This document shows positions 7,279-12,583 of a DNA stretch of 12,583 nucleotides, in pieces. The stretch is taken from NCBI GenBank assembly GCA_934675465.1, contig CAKUQM010000043.1, forward strand, positions 1 through 12,583. Direction: 5' to 3'. The translations under genes were made by a program, and so were the position numbers. The notes under the pieces are model-generated. The model did no database searches. It saw nothing but the letters and a program-made list of their open reading frames with translations, and was not told where the DNA came from. The stretch's first letter is position 1; each line of letters opens with the position of its first letter. The DNA is from an uncultured Erysipelotrichaceae bacterium (lineage in GTDB: Bacteria; Bacillota_I; Bacilli_A; Erysipelotrichales; Erysipelotrichaceae).

Positions 7279-8585
7279 AGATCCATATCACTCGCATCAA
7301 ATGTAATTTCTTCTGAAGAATCTGATTCAACAACTTGCTTGTCCATAATCTTTGCGAATGGTAAATAAGTTAATACAGAGATTACTAAACAGAATGCTTG
7401 GAATACAACGTTTCTCCAGTCACCACCAGAAGCAATATATCCTGATAAGAAGATTGGAGTTGACCATGTTGTATAAACAACAAGTGGAGAAATCATTCCG
7501 ATTGCAGTTGCTATATAAGCTAAGATATAAACAATAGTTGTAGTAAAGCAGAATGGGATGAACATAATTGGGTTATATACAATTGGTAATCCAAATAAGA
7601 TTGGTTCATTAATATTGAATAATTCTGTTGTTAGTGACATCTTAGCAATTTCACGCATATCTTTTCTCTTTACAAATAATAGAATTGCAATTGTTAAACC
7701 TAAAGTGTTAGCGATACCACCAAGTGTTCCGTATACATCTCTAAATGGAAGAGAGATAATATGAGGAATTGCTTCGCCTAACTTCCAAGCAGCTGTATTT
7801 TCTTCAATCGCAACCAATAGGCCTGGTTCAAAGATAGGGTTAATTACACCAGCTGGGTGAACACCTAAGAAATAACATAAATCTTGCCCAAAGCCAAAAT
7901 ATAATAAGAATGCAAATAGATTTGTAGAAACACCAACCATTGGTGCTTGTAAAATCGCATTAATCAATTCATGAACTTCTTTACCAGTTAATGTAACAGA
8001 TAGATAAGATAATACTGCACATAATAAGTGAATAATAATGATTACAATCATTGAGTTAAATGATTCAATGATTGCTGGTGGTACATTACCACTAATCTTA
8101 ATTTGAATTTTCTTAATTTTAGATAATTTCAAGAATAGTTCAGTAATCAATAAACCTGTAAGTAAGCTTACAAACATGCCATGTAATCCTAACTTTTCAG
8201 TAGTAATTGCACTTGGCATGAAGATGAATAAGGCACCAACTGCTACTGCAGCAGGTAGAATTGGAGTTTTGTAGTTCTTGTTCTTTGACAAGTTATAAGC
8301 AACTAAGAAACAAGTTAATAGTGAATAAATATTATTACCACCATTAGTTGCAGTAGAAGCGATTGCCACGATTGCACTTACTAAACCTTGAGGTAAGTGA
8401 GTTGCACACCATGAACCATCAGCGAATAGTACCCAGGCAATAAATACCATAAATCCAGATAACACTAGGAATGGTATTGTGAATAAGAATGCATCTCTAA
8501 TGGCTCTTAAATGAACTTCTTGAGCAGCTTTCTTTGATAAATCTAAGAGTTTTTGAACAAACTTACTATTTTTCTTTTCAGACAT
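7275..8585 (-). CDS. PTS lactose/cellobiose-family IIC permease, first copy
   Basis: Full-length membrane permease of 436 residues that binds and moves the sugar while IIB phosphorylates it. Hydrophobic segments are visible at about 32-54, 67-97, 108-127, 136-152, 176-198, 222-240, 289-304, 337-363 and 392-410. Conserved motifs are SGNVPPAIIE (165-174), GVHPAGVINP (241-250), LPFRDVYGTLGG (279-290) and NINEPILFGLP (324-334). His243 and Glu327 have the same 84-residue spacing as the substrate-contacting His/Glu pair I recall for ChbC. The C-terminus ends in an acidic tail. It starts 4 nt after the IIA stop and overlaps IIB by 4 nt. A paralogue lies at the distal end of the operon (1-1024). A beta-glucoside or beta-disaccharide is the likely cargo given the GH1 partner; the exact sugar is unknown. 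Confidence 0.95.
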   Translation of the reverse strand: MSEKKNSKFVQKLLDLSKKAAQEVHLRAIRDAFLFTIPFLVLSGFMVFIAWVLFADGSWCATHLPQGLVSAIVAIASTATNGGNNIYSLLTCFLVAYNLSKNKNYKTPILPAAVAVGALFIFMPSAITTEKLGLHGMFVSLLTGLLITELFLKLSKIKKIQIKISGNVPPAIIESFNSMIVIIIIHLLCAVLSYLSVTLTGKEVHELINAILQAPMVGVSTNLFAFLLYFGFGQDLCYFLGVHPAGVINPIFEPGLLVAIEENTAAWKLGEAIPHIISLPFRDVYGTLGGIANTLGLTIAILLFVKRKDMREIAKMSLTTELFNINEPILFGLPIVYNPIMFIPFCFTTTIVYILAYIATAIGMISPLVVYTTWSTPIFLSGYIASGGDWRNVVFQAFCLVISVLTYLPFAKIMDKQVVESDSSEEITFDASDMDL

Positions 8586-8589
8586 TTTC

Positions 8590-8916
8590 TTAACCTTTCA
8601 TTTCCATTATTTTTTTATAAACATCTAATAATTCTTTTGCGCTATCCCTTTTGATTTCAGTCATAATCAATTGGTCTTCAGCATGCATAAACAATACAGA
8701 AAAAGGTAAACTTTCTCCATTAGCTTCTTCTTGTATAACACTGAAATGTTTTCCAGAGGCTGTAGCTAATTGTTTGCTTCCTTCTTTAATTAATGATTCT
8801 GCTTTTTCAAAATCAAATTCTTTAGAAGCTTCTATTCCTTGTTGGAAAGAGCTTCTTGCATTACTAGCTTCACTTATTATTTCAAAAGATAAATTTTGAA
8901 TTGTCTCTAAATCCAT
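8590..8916 (-). CDS. PTS lactose/cellobiose-family IIA subunit
   Basis: Soluble all-helical phosphocarrier of 108 residues, normal for LacF/CelC-type IIA proteins, which accept phosphate from HPr and work as trimers. The active-site stretch LFMHAEDQLIMT carries the expected phospho-His78 and the nearby Asp81 known in this family to contribute to trimer metal binding. The N-terminal half has the usual helix pattern (LSFEIISEASNARSSF, then a second helix to about residue 60). The start codon overlaps the stop of SnoaL-A as TAATG, with GGGG a few bases upstream, so translation of the two is probably coupled. IIC follows after 4 nt. Confidence 0.95.
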   Translation of the reverse strand: MDLETIQNLSFEIISEASNARSSFQQGIEASKEFDFEKAESLIKEGSKQLATASGKHFSVIQEEANGESLPFSVLFMHAEDQLIMTEIKRDSAKELLDVYKKIMEMKG

Positions 8917-9890
8917 TATTTGTCCCCTTCGAAATCATCAAAATAATGACTGTTTCTTTCATATGTATCGAAGAACACTTTTGCTGTATAGTTTAGTTCA
9001 TACATTTTCCATACACCATCAATTTTCTTTAGGTAGTTAACATATTTAGCTGTATAGAAATTGTTGTTAAGTGTATTCCTACATAAGATTTTTGATCCTA
9101 AACGATGAGGTTCAATTCTAGAACCATACATCACAGCCTCGTCTCCATTTACTTCAACTCCAACGATTTTAATTGCATGCTCCAAAGCAGCCTCCTTATG
9201 ACTTGTGTTTTTAAAATTATCTACAAGTCTTCCAGCACAATCTGCCAGTACCTTGCCACCCGCAACAAATTTAACATCGTTGGTATATGATCCCATATGT
9301 AGATTCCAGTCACAGTTATCAAGTCCAAATGAATATCTAAACATGTTTTCAATAATTTGTTCTTCATCTGTAAGTGTTTCATCATTTTCAGGAATAAATG
9401 CCCATGGTGAATCAAATTCTGAGTAAATCATTGGCTTATGTCCAGAGTAGATTTGATAATCTAGTAATGTCCATTCAGGAACAAATGATGTATTTCCTTT
9501 AACCCAGTCTAGGTCAAACCAAATTTCATTAATTTTCCAATTTGAATCAGCCTTATTCCAATTGATTAAGAACTTGCCACCATATTCAAACGAATGTAAG
9601 AACTTACCATCATCTTTACCAACTAATGACATCATATAAGAAGATTGTCTAGCATTATCTCCTTTAGTATGAACAACAAAGTTACTAATCAAGTGTCTCC
9701 TTAAAGTCAAATCATCCTTATTAACTACTAATGCACTGACAACTTGATCAACACCTTTCACTTCACCAACTGTCGAAATATGACCACAAACATCTTCTGT
9801 AAATAATCCTTTTAATGAATCTAAATCATATTTCTCTAGATATTCTGCAAAATTATTGAACAATGTTCTAATTTCGTCTCTTTTTCGCAT
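8916..9890 (-). CDS. SnoaL-A: tandem NTF2/SnoaL-like two-domain protein, first gene of the operon
   Basis: Predicted cytoplasmic protein of 324 residues with two NTF2/SnoaL-like units. The first (about 5-134) starts with IRTLFNNFAEYLEKYDLDSL and LFTEDV, typical of the SnoaL N-terminal helix region, and ends in WFDLDWVKGNT. The second (about 173-303) starts TDEEQIIENMFRYSF. The two halves resemble each other (GDNARQSS against GDEAVMYGS, and NWKINEIWF against VWKMYELNY), suggesting an internal duplication. It shares SRIEPHRLGSK (257-267) with SnoaL-B at 1472-2422. No signal peptide or membrane segment is seen. The family fold is used by dehydratases such as BaiE, by isomerases, cyclases and non-catalytic binders; I cannot identify catalytic residues with confidence. 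The start has a near-ideal GGAGG (9896-9900) 5 nt away. Being first behind the promoter and coupled to IIA by TAATG suggests a role central to the pathway. Confidence 0.8.
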   Translation of the reverse strand: MRKRDEIRTLFNNFAEYLEKYDLDSLKGLFTEDVCGHISTVGEVKGVDQVVSALVVNKDDLTLRRHLISNFVVHTKGDNARQSSYMMSLVGKDDGKFLHSFEYGGKFLINWNKADSNWKINEIWFDLDWVKGNTSFVPEWTLLDYQIYSGHKPMIYSEFDSPWAFIPENDETLTDEEQIIENMFRYSFGLDNCDWNLHMGSYTNDVKFVAGGKVLADCAGRLVDNFKNTSHKEAALEHAIKIVGVEVNGDEAVMYGSRIEPHRLGSKILCRNTLNNNFYTAKYVNYLKKIDGVWKMYELNYTAKVFFDTYERNSHYFDDFEGDK

Positions 9891-9913
9891 TTTATCCTCC
9901 TAAAAATTAAAAA

Positions 9914-9927
9914 TTTAAGCGCTTCCA
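9914..9927 (-). promoter_or_regulatory. Putative cre (CcpA) site in the operon leader
   Basis: The minus strand reads TGGAAGCGCTTAAA, containing the palindromic core AAGCGCTT. It matches the common cre pattern TGNAANCGNWWNCA at every defined position except the penultimate C. It lies downstream of the predicted start site and upstream of the ribosome site, where CcpA could block elongation in the presence of preferred sugars. No ccpA gene is in the window; the match is by eye. Confidence 0.55.
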
Positions 9928-9933
9928 TCGTAC

Positions 9934-9945
9934 TTTAGTACTAAA
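9934..9945. promoter_or_regulatory. Perfect 12-bp palindrome near the operon start site
   Basis: TTTAGTACTAAA is a perfect inverted repeat just downstream of the predicted start site (about 9948) of the minus-strand promoter. A protein bound here would interfere with initiation. It may be an additional operator; with AT-rich sequence, chance is possible. Confidence 0.35.
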
Positions 9946-9954
9946 TATACTTTA

Positions 9955-9983
9955 ATTATTTTCATTTTATGCTCGAATGTCAA
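9955..9983 (-). promoter_or_regulatory. Sigma-A-type promoter of the glycoside operon
   Basis: On the minus strand, a consensus -35 TTGACA (9978-9983) is followed by a 17-bp spacer and -10 AATAAT (9955-9960, 5 of 6 consensus bases). Transcription would begin near 9948, giving a leader of about 58 nt before the first gene. The repeat cluster lies immediately upstream of the -35 box. Confidence 0.75.
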
Positions 9984-9998
9984 TATATTTTGCGCATT

Positions 9999-10027
9999 TG
10001 ATTGAAATAGTGCATATATTTCAATCA
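9999..10027. promoter_or_regulatory. Candidate operator: 11-bp perfect inverted repeat
   Basis: Arms TGATTGAAATA (9999-10009) and TATTTCAATCA (10017-10027) are perfect inverted copies around a 7-bp spacer. The element sits between the two divergent -35 boxes, starting 16 bp upstream of the operon's -35. It is the best candidate binding site for the divergently encoded DeoR-family regulator. Confidence 0.55.
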
Positions 10028-10034
10028 TTTTGAC

Positions 10035-10047
10035 TGATTATTGATTA
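10035..10047. repeat. Direct TGATTA repeats, candidate regulator half-sites
   Basis: TGATTA occurs at 10035-10040 and 10042-10047, spaced 7 bp apart. The same TGATT core occurs at 9999-10003 and, inverted, at 10023-10027. DeoR-family regulators often bind short direct or inverted repeats of this size, so this may be part of one extended operator just upstream of the -35 box at 10052. Confidence 0.4.
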
Positions 10048-10051
10048 AAAC

Positions 10052-10080
10052 TTGACTTATTATTGCACATATATTATCAT
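10052..10080 (+). promoter_or_regulatory. Sigma-A-type promoter of the DeoR-family regulator
   Basis: The -35 TTGACT (10052-10057), 17-bp spacer and -10 TATCAT (10075-10080) each match 5 of 6 consensus bases. A start near 10087 would leave a leader of about 19 nt before the GTG start. The upstream repeats could allow autoregulation. Confidence 0.65.
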
Positions 10081-10105
10081 TTTAATTGAATAGAGAGGGA
10101 TTGTC

Positions 10106-10852
10106 GTGAAAACTGAAAATAGATATAAAAAAATTGAACAATTGTTAAACAAGAACGGAAGTTTATCCGTTAAAGAATTAGCGGAGATTGTAGATGTTTC
10201 GGAAGCCACTATTAGAAGAGACTTAGCCGAAATGGAAAAAAGATCTGTTATCTCTAGAATGTGGGGAGGAGCTAAAATACTTGAGGAGAGTGCTTCCAAC
10301 AATGTGGTTAATTATTCTGATGAGTATTTGTTAAGATTTTCTAAAAACACTCACTTTAAAGAAGAACTAGCTAAGAAAGCGTGTAGTTTAATCAAGGATG
10401 GTTCTACTATCTTTATTGATGCTGGTTCAACCACTTCTAAAATGTTTGATTATTTAGAAGGTAATGATATTACTGTAGTTACAAATAGCTTATACAATAT
10501 TGATAAACTTGCTTCAAAAAACATTCAAACATTTTTGCCAAGAGGATATGTTAATTTTGGTTCTGCAACAATTTTAAGTATGGAAACAGCACAAGATGTT
10601 GCGTCCCTAAATTACGATATTGTCTTTTTAGGTACATCAGGAATTGATAAACAAACGGGCTTTACCACAAGAGATATTTTTGACTTTAATCTAAAAAGCA
10701 CTTTAATTGGTCGAGCAACTAAAACTTATATCGTCTCTGATTCTAGTAAATTTGGCCTAAGACGTCCTTATACATTTGCTAATATTGATGATTGTACTCT
10801 TATCTGTGATAAACATCCAGACTTTGACGTTAAAGATATAATCGTTATCTAA
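10106..10852 (+). CDS. DeoR-family transcriptional regulator
   Basis: DNA-binding regulator of 248 residues, typical for the DeoR/GlpR family. The N-terminal winged helix-turn-helix spans about 6-57, with the diagnostic VKELAEIVDVSEATIRRDL (22-40) and SRMWGGA (50-56). The C-terminal DeoR sensor domain (about 77-235) shows DAGSTT (105-110), VVTNS (124-128), FLGTSGID (174-181) and DSSKFG (212-217). These proteins usually sense a phosphorylated sugar and act as repressors. The start is GTG at 10106, 6 nt after AGAGGG (10094-10099); no better in-frame start is seen nearby. It is transcribed away from the long operon, with candidate operators between the promoters, so control of the operon and itself is likely. 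The effector is unknown; a sugar phosphate made by the PTS or GH1 step is a reasonable guess. Confidence 0.93.
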   Translation: MKTENRYKKIEQLLNKNGSLSVKELAEIVDVSEATIRRDLAEMEKRSVISRMWGGAKILEESASNNVVNYSDEYLLRFSKNTHFKEELAKKACSLIKDGSTIFIDAGSTTSKMFDYLEGNDITVVTNSLYNIDKLASKNIQTFLPRGYVNFGSATILSMETAQDVASLNYDIVFLGTSGIDKQTGFTTRDIFDFNLKSTLIGRATKTYIVSDSSKFGLRRPYTFANIDDCTLICDKHPDFDVKDIIVI

Positions 10853-10859
10853 TCAAGCC

Positions 10860-10893
10860 ATTTTAAAGGGTTAGCATGCTAACCCTTTAAAAT
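10860..10893. terminator. Bidirectional terminator-like 34-bp perfect palindrome
   Basis: A perfectly self-complementary stretch centred on GCATGC, with strong GGGTTAGC/GCTAACCC arms and AT-rich flanks. It lies between the converging regulator gene and flavin-reductase-like gene. The stem could terminate transcripts from both sides, although the following T tracts are short or interrupted. It includes the last codons and TAG stop of the minus-strand gene, so that gene's 3' end doubles as terminator. Confidence 0.75.
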
Positions 10894-11367
10894 TCTCTTA
10901 ACCTCACAAACATACATATCATGATAATCTCTTTCAGGATACTGTCTATCAATGATTTCCTTATCCAAGAAACAAGACTCATCGATAGTTTGACGATATA
11001 GCACTTTTAATTCAAAAGTTAAAGTAGCCTGTTTATAGGTTTTAACACCATCAATCTCAATGACATCAAGACCACTTTTCTTAATCTTATCCTTATCATT
11101 GTAGGCAGATAAAGTTCCTAGCAATGCTAGTTCTTTTTTGTATTCACCGCCAAAGAAAGATAAAGATAATTTTGAATTCTCAGTATCAATTAGCTTCTTA
11201 GTATAACGCTGTGGTCTAACATAAATAGTCACCACATTCTTACCCCACAAGAAACCCATGGTACCCCAATTGGCAGTCATTGAATTAAATTCCTTACCAT
11301 CATCACAGTTAATCAACATCCACTCTTTACCAATCACAGTAAAGGGATCTAATTTAATCATTTCCAT
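10879..11367 (-). CDS. Flavin reductase-like FMN-binding split-barrel protein
   Basis: Cytoplasmic protein of 162 residues from ATG at 11367, resembling the flavin reductase-like domain family that binds FMN in a split barrel. Visible signature stretches are NSMTANWGTMGF (28-39), VTIYVRPQRYTKKLI (46-60), SLSFFGGEYKKEL (68-80) and HDMYVCEV (149-156). The family includes NAD(P)H:flavin oxidoreductases and several uncharacterised flavoproteins; the electron acceptor is not evident here. An in-frame GTG at 11379 would add four residues, but it overlaps the GAGG ribosome site (11374-11377), which is 6 nt from the ATG. The gene overlaps the end of the upstream S10 peptidase-like gene by 14 nt, implying coupling. 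Its stop lies inside the terminator palindrome. It is not part of the glycoside operon. Confidence 0.82.
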   Translation of the reverse strand: MEMIKLDPFTVIGKEWMLINCDDGKEFNSMTANWGTMGFLWGKNVVTIYVRPQRYTKKLIDTENSKLSLSFFGGEYKKELALLGTLSAYNDKDKIKKSGLDVIEIDGVKTYKQATLTFELKVLYRQTIDESCFLDKEIIDRQYPERDYHDMYVCEVKRILKG

Positions 11368-12583
11368 TAATATCCTCACCCCTTATAAACTTACTAATAT
11401 CTTGTGCTAATTCTTTAGTATTCTCTTCTGAAATATAAATCATATGACCTGACTTATAAGGTTTCATAAAGACACGACTATGATCCAAACCAGCATGATC
11501 AATTGTGTAATAAACCATGCCAATCTCAGTACAATCATCATACCAACCATTCGCAAAGAACACACGCATTCCTCTTGAACCATTCATAGCCTCTCTTAAA
11601 CGACAAGAAGTATTACCACCTTTTTCTTCAGTATTCCACTTATAAGTACCATCACCCCAGAAATTTCTAAAAGTTAAATATTGTCTATCCATCTTAACAT
11701 TTAACGAAGGCAAAATAGTACCATTTAAAGCAGCATAGAAGAAACCATCATATCTTTGAGCAGTAGCATCACCACCCTCTTGCTTTTCAATCTCTTCCGC
11801 AAAAGGCACAACCAATGGTCTAGTTAAACGACCATCATATCTACTAACAGATAAACCTTTATCTTTAACAACCTCTAATCTAAAACCCTTTTCATCAATC
11901 TTTAAAGCATGCATCTCTAAATAATGTCTAGAAACACCTGTATAATACATAAGCTTCTGGATGATGATTTCTCTTTCTTCACCGACTAAAGCTTCACCCT
12001 TATATAAAGCTAATAGATAATCATTATCCGCAAACTTCTTTGCCTCTAAGGCGAATTCATCAACACTTTGATTACTTGGATGATTATGATACCAGTTAAT
12101 AGCTGCATATGTAGGGAAATATAAAACTGAACTTTCTACTTCTACACCTTCATTAAAATATTTACCAACAGTAACTGTATTACCAATTAAAATCAAACCA
12201 TCAAACTTAATACCATAGCCTCTTTTAGCACCCATGCCACCACATGAGATACCAGCTGCAACCGCACATCTTGTACAACCATAGCTTTCTCCAGCTAAAT
12301 ACTTTGGTGAATTAAAACGATTATACTTTCTTAACCACTTTTCAATAAAAGTTAATAAAGCCTCTGCATCTTCCTCAATCCCAAAGAAATCCTTAGCATG
12401 ACTATCATCAAGAAGTACACCAAAACCGGTACCAACAGGATCAATCACCACAATATCAGCCTCATCCAATAGACAATCAGGATTATCAATAACCTCATAT
12501 GGGGGAAGAGAAGTTTCTCTATTTACTTCTTCATACTTAATACGCTTAGCACCAAAGAAACCAGCATGCACATACATGGAACT
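11354..12583 (-). CDS. S10 serine carboxypeptidase-like protein (5' end outside window)
   Basis: Alpha/beta hydrolase of the S10 (carboxypeptidase C-like) family. The frame stays open through the right edge, and the two codons before the first visible Met are Ser-Ser. This fits the family motif GGPGSSS followed by a hydrophobic stretch, here SSMYVHAGFFGAKR. The Met at 12577 is therefore probably internal and the real start lies outside the window. Counting from that Met, the nucleophile elbow is GESYG (Ser98), the acid is likely Asp347 in ANGWYDDCT and the base His378 in KSGHMIYI. DPVGTGFG (46-53) is a further family motif. The expected activity is removal of C-terminal residues from peptides, but substrate and cellular location cannot be judged without the N-terminus. 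It overlaps the flavin-reductase-like gene by 14 nt. Confidence 0.88.
   Translation of the reverse strand, partial: SSMYVHAGFFGAKRIKYEEVNRETSLPPYEVIDNPDCLLDEADIVVIDPVGTGFGVLLDDSHAKDFFGIEEDAEALLTFIEKWLRKYNRFNSPKYLAGESYGCTRCAVAAGISCGGMGAKRGYGIKFDGLILIGNTVTVGKYFNEGVEVESSVLYFPTYAAINWYHNHPSNQSVDEFALEAKKFADNDYLLALYKGEALVGEEREIIIQKLMYYTGVSRHYLEMHALKIDEKGFRLEVVKDKGLSVSRYDGRLTRPLVVPFAEEIEKQEGGDATAQRYDGFFYAALNGTILPSLNVKMDRQYLTFRNFWGDGTYKWNTEEKGGNTSCRLREAMNGSRGMRVFFANGWYDDCTEIGMVYYTIDHAGLDHSRVFMKPYKSGHMIYISEENTKELAQDISKFIRGEDINGND

Noticed and set aside
9221..9415. A 64-codon minus-strand frame inside SnoaL-A.
   Set aside because: It is an out-of-frame product of the SnoaL-A coding sequence with low-complexity composition and no ribosome site I can identify.
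1..9890. Possible bile-acid 7-dehydroxylation (bai) operon, because of the BaiCD-like and BaiE-fold-like genes.
   Set aside because: No bile-acid CoA ligase, CoA transferase, BaiA-type dehydrogenase or BaiG-type transporter is present, and the operon is built around a sugar PTS and GH1. Only the fold-level parallel is retained.
9891..9950. A riboswitch or T-box in the operon leader.
   Set aside because: The leader is only about 58 nt and shows no recognisable aptamer or terminator hairpin; the palindromes fit protein-binding sites better.
10060..10302. An 80-codon open frame on the minus strand over the regulator start.
   Set aside because: It lies antisense to a clear DeoR winged-helix coding region and resembles no family I recognise.
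1..12583. CRISPR arrays, tRNA or rRNA genes, insertion sequences or integrase genes.
   Set aside because: No regular repeat-spacer pattern, RNA gene signature, transposase or terminal repeats were seen; coding sequence fills nearly all of the window.

Overview
The window is AT-rich (roughly one third G+C by eye). It reads in the standard bacterial code: TGG encodes Trp and TGA is used as a stop. Strong Shine-Dalgarno sites, tightly packed genes, several phosphotransferase (PTS) proteins, a DeoR-type regulator and a cre-like box point to a low-G+C Firmicute. A gut or oral Erysipelotrichia-like or related host is my guess from style and gene content, not a demonstrated assignment.

Positions 1-9890 (minus strand) form one long operon of at least ten genes, still running when the window ends on the left. 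In transcription order: a tandem NTF2/SnoaL-like protein (SnoaL-A), PTS IIA, IIC and IIB of the lactose/cellobiose family, an iron-type alcohol dehydrogenase, a 635-residue FMN/4Fe-4S/FAD ene-reductase, a GH1 6-phospho-beta-glucosidase, a second tandem NTF2/SnoaL-like protein (SnoaL-B), a DUF3284-like protein, and a second IIC permease cut by the window edge. Gaps run from small overlaps (ATGA, TAATG) to 13 nt.

Positions 9891-10105 are a divergent control region. It holds a good sigma-A-type promoter in each direction, a perfect 11-bp inverted repeat plus TGATTA direct repeats between the two -35 boxes, a short palindrome near the operon start site and a cre-like box in the operon leader. The divergent plus-strand gene (10106-10852) is a DeoR-family repressor, presumably controlling the operon and itself.

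Positions 10860-12583 are separate. A 34-bp perfect palindrome serves as a likely two-way terminator between converging genes. A flavin-reductase-like gene and a partial S10 serine carboxypeptidase-like gene follow on the minus strand and overlap each other.

Working model (inference): one or two PTS permeases import and 6-phosphorylate a beta-glucoside, and GH1 releases glucose-6-phosphate and an aglycone. The ene-reductase has the OYE-type His/His/Tyr set for alpha,beta-unsaturated carbonyls. It and the alcohol dehydrogenase would then reduce the aglycone, or use it as an electron sink, with the two SnoaL-like proteins as candidate dehydratases, isomerases or binding proteins. A sugar-import operon with a built-in aglycone-reduction module and a pair of double NTF2-fold proteins is the most interesting content here.
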